This document shows positions 48,788 to 58,458 of a stretch of DNA of 64,000 nt, piece after piece (the stretch's first letter is position 1; each line of letters starts with the position of its first letter). Where the stretch lies: assembly GCF_001729765.1 (NCBI RefSeq), contig NZ_CP017181.1, positions 1,674,001 through 1,738,000 on the forward strand, written 5' to 3'. The position numbers and the translations under genes are program-made. Under the pieces are notes generated by a model. The model made no database searches, was not told the origin of the DNA, and saw only the letters and a list, made by a program, of their open reading frames with translations. The DNA is from Enterobacter kobei. GTDB taxonomy: Bacteria; Pseudomonadota; Gammaproteobacteria; Enterobacterales; Enterobacteriaceae.

Positions 48788-48822
48788 TTCGCCCGGCGGC
48801 GCTACGCTTGCACGGGCCTACG
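48788..48822. repeat. REP-like palindrome
   Basis: cgcccggcggcgctacgc followed by gcacgggcctac, between the symporter gene and the first tRNA-Ser repeat. Confidence 0.65.
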
Positions 48823-48884
48823 GGTTTTGTCGAACCCCGGTCGGGGATTCTCATCCCCCCTGTTGGAGAATATAAAAGAAAAAA

Positions 48885-48904
48885 GCCCGTACTTTCGTAC
48901 GAGC
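48885..48904 (-). terminator. Terminator of the first tRNA-Ser
   Basis: On the minus strand GCTCGTAC-GAAA-GTACGGGC followed by TTTTTT. Confidence 0.85.
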
Positions 48905-48918
48905 TCTCATCTTGAATA

Positions 48919-49005
48919 TGGCGGTGAGGGGGGATTCGAACCCCCGATACGTTGCCGTATACACACTTTCCAGGCGTGCTCCTTCAGCCACTCGGACACC
49001 TCACC
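48919..49005 (-). tRNA. tRNA-Ser(GGA), copy 1, one base short
   Basis: The minus strand gives GGTGAGGTGTCCGAGTGGCT at the 5' end, anticodon loop CTGGAAA (anticodon GGA), a long class II variable arm and encoded CCA. Total 87 nt. The run that joins the 3' side of the T-stem to the acceptor stem has six C instead of seven, so one base pair of the T-stem or acceptor is lost compared with copy 2. It may be impaired, or the run may be miscalled. Confidence 0.85.
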
Positions 49006-49142
49006 ATATTGTTTTGCTGCCTGACCGCGTGGGGGGCAACGGGGCGCTACTATAGGGAGTTGCGCTTACACGGTCAAGCAGATTTTCTGTATTCGTGCTT
49101 GTTCGGTTAAGCCTTAATCAGCACATGCCGCTGAGGGCTGAA

Positions 49143-49820
49143 TTAACGCTGTGAATCGAGCACTTCGCTGTTTTTAACCACTTCCTGAGCTTTGCTATAG
49201 CTTTCGATCAGCAGCTGGTACGCCGGGAAGATATGGGTGTACACCTCAGCCCACTCCGCAGCATCTTCGCGGTTCCAGGTTCGCTGGATCTCAGACGCCA
49301 CCGCCGCGGTGTCCATCGGTACCACACCGGCCTGCATCACACGCGCGAGGGTGATCTCCTGCGCCATTTTGCTGTAGGTCCCGGAGGCGTCAATTACCGC
49401 AAAGACTTTATACCCATCCGCAACCGCGCTGATCGACGGGAAGGCCATGCAGACGCTGGTGATCGTGCCCGCAATGATCAACGTGTTGCGCCCGGTGGCT
49501 TTTACTGCCGCGACAAACTCCGGGTTATCCCAGGCGTTGATCTCACCTTTGCGGGCCACGTACTGAGCATGCGGCGCATTGGCGTGGATCTCCGGGATAA
49601 GCGGGCCGTTCGGTCCTTGTGGGACGGAAGCGGTGGTGATCACCGGGATCTTCGCCAGGGTGGCGATTTTTGCCAGCGCCGCCGCACGGGCGCGCAGTTC
49701 TGGCATCGGCATATCGCCGACGGTCTGGAACAGCCCGCTCTGGTGGTCGATAAGCAGCATGACTGCATCGTTTACGTCAATGACGGGACGTGTACCGTTG
49801 AAGTTTGCAGGGGTAGACAT
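49143..49820 (-). CDS. Isochorismatase-like cysteine hydrolase (YcaC type)
   Basis: 225 residues of the isochorismatase-like fold. Asp in [10 protein letters not shown] and Cys in [12 protein letters not shown] are two of the triad; Lys is in [10 protein letters not shown]. YcaC-type proteins have no settled substrate. ATG 49820 is preceded by GGAG; it lies 19 bases downstream of pirin and is likely cotranscribed. Confidence 0.82.
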   Translation of the reverse strand: MSTPANFNGTRPVIDVNDAVMLLIDHQSGLFQTVGDMPMPELRARAAALAKIATLAKIPVITTASVPQGPNGPLIPEIHANAPHAQYVARKGEINAWDNPEFVAAVKATGRNTLIIAGTITSVCMAFPSISAVADGYKVFAVIDASGTYSKMAQEITLARVMQAGVVPMDTAAVASEIQRTWNREDAAEWAEVYTHIFPAYQLLIESYSKAQEVVKNSEVLDSQR

Positions 49821-49839
49821 TTTGCGCTCCTTATTACGT

Positions 49840-50700
49840 TTAGATCTGGCCGAAGCGGCCGGAGTTGAAATCACGAATGGCTTCCGCAATTTCGGTTTTA
49901 CTGTTCATCACAAACGGGCCATAGCCCACAATCGGTTCATTCAGCGGCTCGCCGGCCATCAGCAGTACTTTTGCGTCGCCGTTTGCTTCCAGATGAAGCT
50001 TGTCGCCTTGCTGACTGAATACGATCAGCTGTGCCTCACCCGCTGGCGTGGTGCCGTTCACCGTTACGCTGCCCTCAAGTACCACCAGCGCCGTGCTCCA
50101 GCCTTCAGGCTGATTGAGCGTCAGGTGGCTGCCCTGGCGTAGTGTCAGATCCCACACATTCAGCGGTGAGAAGGTATGAGCCGGGCCAGTCACCTCGTCA
50201 AAGCGGCCGGCGATGACGCGCAACGTTCCGCTGCTATCCGGCAGCGTGACGACAGGGATATCCGCCTTCGTGATGCTCTGGTAACCGGGCGCTGCCATCT
50301 TGTCTTTGGCGGGCAGGTTGACCCACAGCTGCATCATTTTCAGTTCGCCGCCTTTCTGCGAGAACGCGCTGGAGTGGAACTCCTCGTGCAAAATGCCTGC
50401 GCCCGCCGTCATCCACTGCACGTCGCCCGGTCCGATGACCCCGCCTTTGCCGCTGGAGTCACGATGCTCCACTTCGCCGGAGTAGACGATGGTGACCGTT
50501 TCAAAGCCACGGTGAGGGTGCTCGCCCACGCCACGCTTCGCGCCATCCGCCGGGAAGGTGTAGGGACCGGCATAGTCCAGCAGCAGGAACGGACTGAGTG
50601 ATTCACCGTGTGTCTGATAGGAAAACATCGAACGAACCGGGAAACCGTCTCCGACCCAATGGGGACGAGGTGCGGTATAGACGCCTGTTACGTTTTTCAT
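49840..50700 (-). CDS. Pirin family protein (YhhW-like)
   Basis: 286 residues, double cupin fold. Metal ligands are in [14 protein letters not shown] (two His) and [11 protein letters not shown] (His and Glu). Bacterial pirins such as YhhW have quercetinase activity in vitro; the physiological substrate is unknown. The frame is open upstream but ATG 50700 matches the family start. Divergent from a LysR gene that probably controls it. Confidence 0.87.
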   Translation of the reverse strand: MKNVTGVYTAPRPHWVGDGFPVRSMFSYQTHGESLSPFLLLDYAGPYTFPADGAKRGVGEHPHRGFETVTIVYSGEVEHRDSSGKGGVIGPGDVQWMTAGAGILHEEFHSSAFSQKGGELKMMQLWVNLPAKDKMAAPGYQSITKADIPVVTLPDSSGTLRVIAGRFDEVTGPAHTFSPLNVWDLTLRQGSHLTLNQPEGWSTALVVLEGSVTVNGTTPAGEAQLIVFSQQGDKLHLEANGDAKVLLMAGEPLNEPIVGYGPFVMNSKTEIAEAIRDFNSGRFGQI

Positions 50701-50809
50701 GATTAACTCCTGATGTGCTGTTGATGTAATTAGCTTATATTCAGAGCTAATATCCCGGTAGAGAGTGAAAATGACATTCACTGTTCTTAAAATGGAACAA
50801 TGGGGGCAT

Positions 50810-51715
50810 ATGCAGGATCTCAATGATTTCGTGTGGTTTGTGAAAGTGGTGGACCACGGTGGGTTTGCAGCGGCAGGTCGGGCGCTCGATCAGCCTAAAT
50901 CGAAACTGAGCCGCCGGATTGCGCAACTGGAAGAGCGACTGGGTGTGCGGTTGATACAGCGTACCACGCGGCAGTTTACGGTGACGGAGGTGGGGCAAAC
51001 GTTCTATCAGCACTGTAAAGCCATGCTGGTCGAGGCTGAAGCGGCGGAGGAGGCGGTGGCTGCCTTACAGGCTGAACCGCGCGGTGTTGTCAGGATAACG
51101 TGTCCTGTCACGTTGCTGCACGTTCATGTGGGGCCCATGCTGGCGCGGTTTATGGCGCGCTACCCGGGAATCAATCTTCAGCTGGAGGCCACCAACCGGC
51201 GGGTTGACCTGGTAGGTGAAGGCATTGACGTGGCGATCCGCGTTCGTCCGCGTCCGTTTGATGACAGCGATCTGGTGTTAAGGGTGCTGGCTGACAGAGG
51301 ACACTGCCTGGTGGCGAGCCCGGCGTTGATTGAGCGGATGGGCAACCCGGTGATGCCTGCTGAACTCAGTGACTGGCCGGGTTTAAGTATGGGGGCGGGC
51401 AAGCAACTGCATAAATGGGATCTGAGCGGTTCGGAGGGGGCGAAAGCCGAAATCCACTACACGCCGCGCTTTATAACTACCGATATGCTGGCGCTGCGGG
51501 AAGCGGCGATGGCGGGCGTAGGCGTGGTGCAGTTGCCGATTTTAATGGTTAAAGATCAGTTGGCGAAAGGGGAATTGGTGCGGGTTCTGGATGCCTGGGA
51601 GCCCAGACGGGAAGTGATCCACGCGGTGTATCCTTCGCGGCGCGGTCTACTGCCATCGGTCAGGGCGCTGGTCGATTTTCTAACCGAAGAGTATGCGCGG
51701 ATGGTTGAGGAGTAA
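50810..51715 (+). CDS. LysR-family regulator beside pirin
   Basis: 301 residues from ATG 50810 (MQDLNDFVWFVKVV), preceded by a GGGGG stretch; in-frame ATGs at 50771 and 50792 would lengthen it. N-terminal winged helix (GGFAAAGRALDQPKSKLSRRIAQLEERLG) and C-terminal effector domain. It probably responds to the substrate of the divergent pirin/hydrolase pair. Confidence 0.87.
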   Translation: MQDLNDFVWFVKVVDHGGFAAAGRALDQPKSKLSRRIAQLEERLGVRLIQRTTRQFTVTEVGQTFYQHCKAMLVEAEAAEEAVAALQAEPRGVVRITCPVTLLHVHVGPMLARFMARYPGINLQLEATNRRVDLVGEGIDVAIRVRPRPFDDSDLVLRVLADRGHCLVASPALIERMGNPVMPAELSDWPGLSMGAGKQLHKWDLSGSEGAKAEIHYTPRFITTDMLALREAAMAGVGVVQLPILMVKDQLAKGELVRVLDAWEPRREVIHAVYPSRRGLLPSVRALVDFLTEEYARMVEE

Positions 51716-51720
51716 ATTCT

Positions 51721-51753
51721 TTGTAGGTCGGGTAAGCGAAGCGCCACCCGACA
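51721..51753. repeat. REP-like palindrome
   Basis: tgtaggtcgggtaagcga and agcgccacccgac, directly before the second tRNA-Ser repeat. Confidence 0.65.
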
Positions 51754-51813
51754 CCATCACCGCAGAGGAAGCAAAGTTCTCATCCCCCCCGCTGGAGAAT
51801 ATAAAAGAAAAAA

Positions 51814-51833
51814 GCCCGTACTTTCGTACGAGC
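51814..51833 (-). terminator. Terminator of the second tRNA-Ser
   Basis: The same hairpin and T-run as at copy 1. Confidence 0.85.
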
Positions 51834-51847
51834 TCTCATCTTGAATA

Positions 51848-51935
51848 TGGCGGTGAGGGGGGGATTCGAACCCCCGATACGTTGCCGTATACACACTTTC
51901 CAGGCGTGCTCCTTCAGCCACTCGGACACCTCACC
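51848..51935 (-). tRNA. serX: tRNA-Ser(GGA), copy 2 (serX position)
   Basis: 88 nt with anticodon GGA, intact T-stem (GGGGG/CCCCC) and acceptor (GGTGAGG/CCTCACC), and encoded CCA. Position just upstream of ghrA matches serX of E. coli. Confidence 0.93.
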
Positions 51936-52167
51936 ATATTGTCATCCCGTTGTTACCGGGACGGGCGCTAATGTAAGGAAAAGCCGAACTGCCGTCAACT
52001 CACTTTTTCAGTAATTTAGCGTGTTTAGACAAACTTCAGGCAACCTGATTCCTAAATGTGCGAAAAGCGTCTTTTTTATCAGCAATAACATAGCGCCATA
52101 AATTTGTTATGCTGACAATCCATTTGAAAATGAAAACAAAACAGCGCGAAAAAAGGCAGGAATGACT

Positions 52168-53106
52168 ATGGATATACTCTTCTATCACCCCACTTTTGAT
52201 ACGGCTTATTGGATTAAAGCACTGTCGGCAGCACTGCCGGGCGCGCGCGTTCGTGAGTGGAAGCGGGGCGATAACGAACATGCTGACTATGCGCTGGTCT
52301 GGCATCCACCCGTTGAGATGCTTCAGGGCCGCAAACTGAAGGCCGTGTTTGCGCTTGGCGCTGGCGTGGATTCCATTCTGAGCAAACTGAAGGCACACCC
52401 GGAGATGCTGCCGGAAGATATCCCCCTGTTCCGCCTGGAAGATACCGGTATGGGCCAGCAAATGCAGGAATATGCCGTCAGCCAGGTCCTGCACTGGTTC
52501 CGTCGATTTGATGATTATCAGGCCTTTAAGCAGCAATCCCACTGGGAGCCGCTGCCGGAATATCAACGTGAAGCGTTTACCGTCGGTATCCTCGGAGCGG
52601 GACTGTTGGGCTCAAAGGTGGCTGAAGCCCTTGCCCCGTGGGGCTTCCCGTTACGCTGCTGGAGCCGTAGCCGTAAAGCGTATCCGGGCGTTGAGAGTTT
52701 TGCCGGAACGGATGAACTCCCGGCGTTTCTGAAAGGCACACGCGTGCTGATCAACCTGCTGCCGAATACGGCGGAAACGGTGGGGATTATCAACGAAGCC
52801 TTGCTCAATCAGCTGGCCGATCGGAGCTACCTGATGAACCTTGCGCGCGGGGTGCATCTGGTGGAGCCGGATCTGCTGAAGGCGCTGGATAGCGGAAAGC
52901 TTAAAGGTGCCATGCTGGATGTTTACAGCCGTGAGCCGCTGCCTGAAGAAAGCCCTCTATGGCGACACCCTCGCGTGGCAATGACCCCGCATGTCGCCGC
53001 CGTGACGCGACCGGCTGAGGCGGTGGCTTATATCTCGCATACTATCGGTGAAATAGAGAAGGGGAACGCGGTTACCGGTCAGGTCGACCGACAGCGCGGC
53101 TACTGA
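52168..53106 (+). CDS. ghrA: GhrA: glyoxylate/hydroxypyruvate reductase A
   Basis: 312 residues, D-2-hydroxyacid dehydrogenase family. NAD(P) motif [16 protein letters not shown] (about 140-155), catalytic Arg in NLARGVHLV, Glu in [11 protein letters not shown] and His in [12 protein letters not shown] 52168 is seven bases after GGCAGGA and gives the E. coli length; an ATG two codons earlier is not needed. Confidence 0.94.
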   Translation: MDILFYHPTFDTAYWIKALSAALPGARVREWKRGDNEHADYALVWHPPVEMLQGRKLKAVFALGAGVDSILSKLKAHPEMLPEDIPLFRLEDTGMGQQMQEYAVSQVLHWFRRFDDYQAFKQQSHWEPLPEYQREAFTVGILGAGLLGSKVAEALAPWGFPLRCWSRSRKAYPGVESFAGTDELPAFLKGTRVLINLLPNTAETVGIINEALLNQLADRSYLMNLARGVHLVEPDLLKALDSGKLKGAMLDVYSREPLPEESPLWRHPRVAMTPHVAAVTRPAEAVAYISHTIGEIEKGNAVTGQVDRQRGY

Positions 53107-53190
53107 GAGAAACCCGGCGTTGGCCGGGTTTTTGCTAATATTCGCCGCTGATAACTGCTATCCTTTGGAAAAACCGCAGAGGAGAGAAAG

Positions 53191-53928
53191 ATGTATCCCG
53201 TTGACCTGCATATGCACACCGTCGCCAGCACCCACGCGTATAGCAACCTCCATGATTATATCGCCCAGGCAAAGCTAAAAGGTATTAAGCTCTTTGCGAT
53301 AACCGATCACGGCCCGGATATGGCGGATGCGCCGCACTACTGGCATTTTGTGAATATGCGGATCTGGCCACGTCTGGTGGATGGCATTGGGATACTGCGC
53401 GGCATTGAGGCGAACATCAAAAACACCGACGGTGAAATCGACTGCACCGGCCCGATGCTGACCTCCTTAGATCTGATCCTTGCCGGTTTCCATGAGCCGG
53501 TTTTCCCGCCGCAGGATAAAGAGACCAATACCGCGGCGATGATTGCCACCATTGCCAGCGGCAATGTGCATATCATCAGCCATCCGGGTAATCCTAAATA
53601 CCCTATTGATATTCAGGCAGTGGCGCAGGCCGCCGCGAAACACCGTGTGGCGCTGGAGATTAACAACTCCTCGTTCGTGCACTCGCGTAAAGGCAGTGAA
53701 GCCAACTGTCGCGAAGTGGCAGCCGCCGTGCGTGATGCCGGAGGGATGGTGGCGCTGGGCTCTGATTCGCACACGGCCTTCACGCTGGGGGATTTTGGCG
53801 AGTGCATGAAAGTGCTGCAGGACGTCAATTTCCCGGAAGCACAGATCCTGAACGTCACGCCACGCCGTATGCTCGACTTCCTGGAGTCGCGCGGCATGAC
53901 GCCCGTTGATGAATTTGCCGACCTTTAA
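53191..53928 (+). CDS. ycdX: YcdX: PHP-domain phosphatase
   Basis: 245 residues. The PHP metal-binding motif [14 protein letters not shown] (about 5-18), ITDHGPDM and [10 protein letters not shown] are intact, as in E. coli YcdX, a trinuclear zinc phosphatase linked to swarming. It starts a ycdX-ycdY pair. Confidence 0.93.
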   Translation: MYPVDLHMHTVASTHAYSNLHDYIAQAKLKGIKLFAITDHGPDMADAPHYWHFVNMRIWPRLVDGIGILRGIEANIKNTDGEIDCTGPMLTSLDLILAGFHEPVFPPQDKETNTAAMIATIASGNVHIISHPGNPKYPIDIQAVAQAAAKHRVALEINNSSFVHSRKGSEANCREVAAAVRDAGGMVALGSDSHTAFTLGDFGECMKVLQDVNFPEAQILNVTPRRMLDFLESRGMTPVDEFADL

Positions 53929-53948
53929 TTGAATAACGGAATAACACA

Positions 53949-54503
53949 ATGAATGAATTCTCCATCCTTTGCCGCGTGCTGGGCTCCCTGTATTATCGCC
54001 AGCCGCAGGACCCGCTGTTGGTTCCGCTGTTTACGCTCATTCGCGAGGGTAAGCTGGCGCAGAACTGGCCGCTGGAACAGGATGAGTTACTGGAACGTCT
54101 GCAGAAAAGCTGTGATATGCAGCAGATCTCAACGGACTACAACGCATTGTTCGTGGGGGAAGAGTGCCGCGTTTCGCCTTACCGTTCTGCCTGGCAGGAA
54201 GGGGCGACCGAAGCGGAAGTGCGGGCATTCCTCTCTGAGCGCGGTATGCCGCTGAGCGATACGCCAGCCGATCATATTGGTACTCTGCTGCTGGCGGCCT
54301 CCTGGATCGAAGACAACGCGGGTGATGATGAAAATGAAGCCATCGAAATCCTCTTCGAGACGTATCTGCTGCCGTGGGTTGGAACCTTCCTGGGGAAAGT
54401 TGAAGCCCACGCCACCTCTCCGTTCTGGAGAACGCTGGCTCCGCTGACGCGCGACGCCATCGCAGCAATGTGGGATGAGCTGGAAGAAGAGAGTGAAGAG
54501 TGA
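53949..54503 (+). CDS. ycdY: YcdY: TorD-family redox chaperone
   Basis: 184 residues, all helical, TorD/DmsD family (STDYNALFVGEECRVSPYRS is the signature region). In E. coli it acts with YcdX, increasing its activity. The gene begins 20 bases after ycdX. Confidence 0.92.
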   Translation: MNEFSILCRVLGSLYYRQPQDPLLVPLFTLIREGKLAQNWPLEQDELLERLQKSCDMQQISTDYNALFVGEECRVSPYRSAWQEGATEAEVRAFLSERGMPLSDTPADHIGTLLLAASWIEDNAGDDENEAIEILFETYLLPWVGTFLGKVEAHATSPFWRTLAPLTRDAIAAMWDELEEESEE

Positions 54504-54570
54504 TTTAAATCACAAAAATTCTGCAACGATACATTTCAACTTGCACGTAATGTGCTTCTGATCTCATTTC

Positions 54571-54602
54571 CATGGTGCGCATCTGCTAAGATGCGCACCA
54601 TG
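54571..54602 (+). promoter_or_regulatory. Perfect hairpin covering the ycdZ start codon
   Basis: CATGGTGCGCATCT-GCTA-AGATGCGCACCATG is a perfect 14-bp inverted repeat. The ATG at 54600-54602 is in its 3' arm, as would be any ribosome binding site, and no GGAG-like site is seen. Confidence 0.8.
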
Positions 54603-55082
54603 AACATATTACTTTGTATTGCAATCACGACGGGCATTCTCTCCGGTATCTGGGGATGGGTGGCGGTGTCTCTCGGTTTATTAAGCTGGGCTGGCTTCCT
54701 TGGCTGCACGGCCTATTTCGCCTGCCCGCAGGGAGGGCTGAAAGGGCTCTTTATCTCTGGTTGCACGCTGATGAGCGGCGTTATATGGGCGCTGGTTATC
54801 ATGAAAGGCAGCGCGCTTGCGCCGCATCTGGAGATCCTGGGCTACGTCATGACGGGGGTCGTTGCCTTCCTGATGTGTATTCAGGCGAAGCATCTGCTGC
54901 TGTCGTTTGTACCGGGCACCTTTATGGGGGCGTGCGCGACCTTTGCCGGACAGGGGGAGTGGAAGCTGGTCGTCCCTTCACTGGCGCTGGGGTTGCTGTT
55001 TGGCTATGCCATGAAGAACAGCGGTCTCTGGCTGGCGGCGCGACGGGAAAAAACGCAAAACATCACCGCGGTGAGTGAATAA
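54600..55082 (+). CDS. ycdZ: YcdZ: DUF1097 inner-membrane protein
   Basis: 160 residues, five hydrophobic segments, strongly like E. coli YcdZ (ITTGILSGIWGWVAVSLGLL; GTFMGACATFAGQGEWKL). Function unknown. The start at 54600 matches E. coli; ATG 54591 is an in-frame alternative. Both lie in the hairpin at 54571-54602. Confidence 0.88.
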   Translation: MNILLCIAITTGILSGIWGWVAVSLGLLSWAGFLGCTAYFACPQGGLKGLFISGCTLMSGVIWALVIMKGSALAPHLEILGYVMTGVVAFLMCIQAKHLLLSFVPGTFMGACATFAGQGEWKLVVPSLALGLLFGYAMKNSGLWLAARREKTQNITAVSE

Positions 55083-55112
55083 AAAAAGGCGAGATAATCA
55101 TCTCGCCTTTTT
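55081..55112. terminator. Bidirectional terminator between ycdZ and csgG
   Basis: AGGCGAGAT-AATC-ATCTCGCCT with A-run before and T-run after, serving both convergent genes. Confidence 0.92.
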
Positions 55113-55125
55113 TATGCGCTTCCTG

Positions 55126-55959
55126 TCAGGATTCCGGAGGCACGGACATATCACGGTATTTCACCAGGATCGGGTTCTGCACGTCTGATTTGTTTTGCAG
55201 ATCCCACAGCCCGCGATCGATACCATCGTTAATCAGGAAGATCACGCCGGTTTCAATGGCTGACATCAGACACATCATGACCGGTTCATTCGAGGTATAA
55301 CCAATTTCACCTTCCAGTAAACGCTGGTAGTCGATGAAGCGGAATACCCCCGCCTGGACTTCATAAGACAATATCGTTTTGCTGGTGTTTACCGAGGAGA
55401 GCACTTCACCGGTACTGACGTTGACGACACGCAGGTTAACGGCAATTTGGTCGAGCTGATACTGGGTATCCGCGCCAATCCCAAAGTAACGTGCTCCCAC
55501 ACCACCCGATTTAACGTTGCTCTCATATCCGATAATCGAGCCTTCGATCATGACGTTTGCCGCAGCCAGAGACTGCAGAGGCATTCGGTTATTGTCCGCG
55601 ACGGTGCCATTCTCCTGTGCCGCACGAATAATTTTTCGTTCATTTAACAGGTTCTGTAGCCCCTGGCGTTCCAGCGGTATAAACCAGTGCGAATCCTTGA
55701 GTGCGGTAACCAGCATGGCGGTGGCGCTTTGCGGCACTGCCGTGGAGAAGTTACTGGCCGGGTAGGGCTTAAATTGCCCTGTTTCATCCTGAATGTTGTA
55801 TACCGAGACAAATATTTTGCCCGTTGGAGAAGGCAAATGGGTTAAATCACGATAACTCTGAGCCCGAGGCATTAATGTTGGTTTTGCAGCTTCTTTAGGC
55901 GGAGCAGTTAAACAACCGCTCAATAAGCACACTGCAACAAATATCAGGAAGCGCTGCAT
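55126..55959 (-). CDS. csgG: CsgG: outer-membrane curli secretion pore
   Basis: 277 residues, the E. coli length. Lipobox LLSGC at the signal peptide end (Cys 16). It forms the nonameric pore that exports CsgA and CsgB. Last gene of csgDEFG. Confidence 0.95.
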   Translation of the reverse strand: MQRFLIFVAVCLLSGCLTAPPKEAAKPTLMPRAQSYRDLTHLPSPTGKIFVSVYNIQDETGQFKPYPASNFSTAVPQSATAMLVTALKDSHWFIPLERQGLQNLLNERKIIRAAQENGTVADNNRMPLQSLAAANVMIEGSIIGYESNVKSGGVGARYFGIGADTQYQLDQIAVNLRVVNVSTGEVLSSVNTSKTILSYEVQAGVFRFIDYQRLLEGEIGYTSNEPVMMCLMSAIETGVIFLINDGIDRGLWDLQNKSDVQNPILVKYRDMSVPPES

Positions 55960-55985
55960 GATCGTTGTCCTTATTTAGCTATTGT

Positions 55986-56399
55986 TTAAAAGTCAGTTGA
56001 ATTGCTTTGTAGGCCAGAAACCTCAATAGTGGAGGTTTTTCCGGTTTTACGATCGGTTACGTTCAACTGAAGTTGTCCGTCTCTGTTGGCGATATCGACA
56101 ATAAAATCGTTGGTCACCATTCGGCCGGGCTTGCCGGTGTTAATGTTTGTCAGCAATCCCCCTAAAATTTGCGACTGGATAGCCTGGGTGAAGTTATCCA
56201 GTGCGGAAGGGGTATCAACGGTAAAGTCCTTATAACTGGGATCTTTATAGGAGTTTTGCGCCTGAGCTTCATTCAGCAGGAACGCACCGTTGTTAGGGTT
56301 ACCGCCAAAGTTGGGGTTACGGAACTGGAACGTCATATTTCCGCCCCAGCAAAGAGGGGTAATAAGCATTATCGAAACAACTGCATATGCAATACGCAT
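55986..56399 (-). CDS. csgF: CsgF: curli assembly factor
   Basis: 137 residues with signal peptide; mature start [14 protein letters not shown] is the segment that sits in the CsgG pore. It couples the pore to CsgB nucleation at the surface. Confidence 0.94.
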   Translation of the reverse strand: MRIAYAVVSIMLITPLCWGGNMTFQFRNPNFGGNPNNGAFLLNEAQAQNSYKDPSYKDFTVDTPSALDNFTQAIQSQILGGLLTNINTGKPGRMVTNDFIVDIANRDGQLQLNVTDRKTGKTSTIEVSGLQSNSTDF

Positions 56400-56422
56400 G
56401 ACAGCCTCCGCATATCGGTTCG

Positions 56423-56812
56423 CTAGAACTCATCTTTTGCTAAATCGCTGGTGCTTAATAGCGCTTTGTCTATTTGCAGGCGATTAATAGCATCTTCAGT
56501 TTGAGCCAGTGCTAAGGCCACGTTTTTATCGAAGTCTGTTTTCGAGGGGAATAAAAACGTTTGATAAATAACGTCCTGATTAGCCGTGATGGTTATCCAG
56601 CTTCCCCAACGTGCACTGGGCCGCTCGTTGATTGTTAAATTACCCGTGTAAGTACTGTCCCATTTATCACTGAAGGCCCGGTAAAAACTGTGCCCGATCG
56701 ATGAGACTGTGTGGTCAGTTAACAATCCGGGAACTTCGACCTCGACGGCCTGCAGGTTCCCTGCAGCGAGCAAGAAACTCGCTGCGGCGATCCAACTCAA
56801 CGTGCGCTTCAT
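56423..56812 (-). CDS. csgE: CsgE: curli secretion specificity factor
   Basis: 129 residues with signal peptide (cleaved near LQAVEVEV). It caps the CsgG pore and selects CsgA. Confidence 0.94.
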   Translation of the reverse strand: MKRTLSWIAAASFLLAAGNLQAVEVEVPGLLTDHTVSSIGHSFYRAFSDKWDSTYTGNLTINERPSARWGSWITITANQDVIYQTFLFPSKTDFDKNVALALAQTEDAINRLQIDKALLSTSDLAKDEF

Positions 56813-56816
56813 GTGA

Positions 56817-57467
56817 TTAACGCCTGAGGTTATCGTTTGCCCATGAAACAGCCTGAGTTCGATTTTTAACAGCTATCTTCTTGAAAAGATTATAAAGGTG
56901 CGTCTTTACCGTATTTTCGCTGATAAATAACGAACGGGCGATTTCAATATTTGAAGCACCAATGCGTAATTTGTTCAGGATCTCTTTTTCACGGTGCGTG
57001 AGCAGCGCGGATTCCGAACTGTTATAGCGGTAGTTACCGGAGTGCGTGATGAGGTAGCTGGCCAGCTTTTGCGAGAAATAACACTCTCCGCGCAATATGC
57101 CCTGCAGACCCTCTACCACCCGGCCTTCTTCTTCAGTGACGTAGAACACGCCATTGATATGCGGCCAGCTTTCAATATCTCTGAAAGGGTATTCATCAGG
57201 AGTGTTCAATAATAACACGCGGATATTATTGTTTTTCCTGCTTAAGTTATCTTGCCAGTAATGGATAAGCTTCTTATCAGCTTCCATCATATCAAACAGA
57301 ATGATGCTGCCAGGCGCAATATCATCAAAAGAACGTTGAATATTATGCAATTTCCCGTTCAATGATAAAGATTGCTTTAAATGTTGTAATAAAGCTGTCG
57401 CTTGCAGAGAAGGTTTTGTGATCAACAGTAATGTATGACCATGTAAACTATGGACTTCATTATACAT
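56817..57467 (-). CDS. csgD: CsgD: master regulator of curli and biofilm
   Basis: 216 residues, the E. coli length: an N-terminal receiver-like domain and a C-terminal LuxR helix-turn-helix ([37 protein letters not shown]). It activates csgBAC. The coding frame is intact, but an IS1 sits 214 bases upstream of its start codon, within the region that in E. coli holds the csgD promoter and its activator sites. Confidence 0.95.
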   Translation of the reverse strand: MYNEVHSLHGHTLLLITKPSLQATALLQHLKQSLSLNGKLHNIQRSFDDIAPGSIILFDMMEADKKLIHYWQDNLSRKNNNIRVLLLNTPDEYPFRDIESWPHINGVFYVTEEEGRVVEGLQGILRGECYFSQKLASYLITHSGNYRYNSSESALLTHREKEILNKLRIGASNIEIARSLFISENTVKTHLYNLFKKIAVKNRTQAVSWANDNLRR

Positions 57468-57672
57468 GATGAAACCCCACTTATTTTTGGCACCTGACAG
57501 CTGCCCTCCTGAAAAGAGGAAGGCACCAGAAGTACTGACAGATGTTGCACTGCTGTGTGTAGAATCAGAACATAACCTCCACAGGGAGGTAAATATAAAA
57601 CCAATTTCGTACAGCTAATTTCAATCTAGCTTTTACGAAGTTTAAAGCAAGTGTTAATCATGTAACAAGATG

Positions 57673-57681
57673 TAAAAATCA
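57673..57681. repeat. IS1 target-site duplication, left copy
   Basis: TAAAAATCA; the identical nonamer is at 58450-58458 on the other side of IS1. Confidence 0.95.
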
Positions 57682-57696
57682 GGTAATGACTCCAAC

Positions 57697-58200
57697 TTAT
57701 TGATAGTGTTTTATGTTCAGATAATGCCCGATGACTTTGTCATGCAGCTCCACCGATTTTGAGAACGACAGCGACTTCCGTCCCAGCCGTGCCAGGTGCT
57801 GCCTCAGATTCAGGTTATGCCGCTCAATTCGCTGCGTATATCGCTTGCTGATTACGTGCAGCTTTCCCTTCAGGCGGGATTCATACAGCGGCCAGCCATC
57901 CGTCATCCATATCACCACGTCAAAGGGTGACAGCAGGCTCATAAGACGCCCCAGCGTCGCCATAGTGCGTTCACCGAATACGTGCGCAACAACCGTCTTC
58001 CGGAGCCTGTCATACGCGTAAAACAGCCAGCGCTGGCGCGATTTAGCCCCGACGTATCCCCACTGTTCGTCCATTTCCGCGCAGACGATGACGTCACTGC
58101 CCGGCTGTATGCGCGAGGTTACCGACTGCGGCCTGAGTTTTTTAAATGGCGGAAAATCGTGTTGAGGCCAACGCCCATAATGCGGGCGGTTGCCCGGCAT
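57697..58200 (-). CDS. insB: IS1 InsB transposase portion
   Basis: 167 residues of the IS1 DDE-type transposase C-terminal part ([33 protein letters not shown]). Active enzyme is InsAB', made by -1 frameshifting at AAAAAAC (minus strand, 58137-58143). Confidence 0.95.
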   Translation of the reverse strand: MPGNRPHYGRWPQHDFPPFKKLRPQSVTSRIQPGSDVIVCAEMDEQWGYVGAKSRQRWLFYAYDRLRKTVVAHVFGERTMATLGRLMSLLSPFDVVIWMTDGWPLYESRLKGKLHVISKRYTQRIERHNLNLRQHLARLGRKSLSFSKSVELHDKVIGHYLNIKHYQ

Positions 58201-58394
58201 CCAACGCCATTCATGGCCATATCAATGATTTTCTGGTGCGTACCGGGTTGAGAAGCGGTGTAAGTGAACTGCAGTTGCCATGTTTTACGGCAGTGAGAGC
58301 AGAGATAGCGCTGATGTCCGGCAGTGCTTTTGCCGTTACGCACCACCCCGTCAGTAGCTGAACAGGAGGGACAGCTGATAGAAACAGAAGCCAC
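58119..58394 (-). CDS. insA: IS1 InsA repressor / N-terminal part
   Basis: 91 residues with zinc-finger cysteines ([20 protein letters not shown]) and a helix-turn-helix; binds IS1 ends and represses its promoter. Confidence 0.95.
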   Translation of the reverse strand: MASVSISCPSCSATDGVVRNGKSTAGHQRYLCSHCRKTWQLQFTYTASQPGTHQKIIDMAMNGVGCRATARIMGVGLNTIFRHLKNSGRSR

Positions 58395-58449
58395 TGGAGC
58401 ACCTCAAAAACACCATCATACACTAAATCAGTAAGTTGGCAGCATCACC

Positions 58450-58458
58450 TAAAAATCA
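58450..58458. repeat. IS1 target-site duplication, right copy
   Basis: TAAAAATCA, identical to 57673-57681. Confidence 0.95.

Larger units (their letters stand above)
48848..49012. repeat. Direct repeat 1 of the tRNA-Ser locus (165 bp)
   Basis: Nearly identical to 51777-51942 (166 bp). It covers the tRNA, its terminator and short flanks. Differences are a few bases next to the C-run near 48856 and one missing G/C in the tRNA. Confidence 0.9.
51777..51942. repeat. Direct repeat 2 of the tRNA-Ser locus (166 bp)
   Basis: Partner of 48848-49012. The two copies enclose a 2.76 kb segment with the hydrolase, pirin and LysR genes. Confidence 0.9.
57682..58449 (-). mobile_element. IS1 insertion in the csgD-csgB intergenic region
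   Basis: Exactly 768 bp, the IS1 length. The left end (minus strand) is GGTGATGCTGCCAACTTACT and the right end GGTAATGACTCCAACTTATT. Both transposase frames are intact and a perfect 9-bp duplication flanks it, so it is recent and probably active. Transposase genes read toward csgD. Confidence 0.97.
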
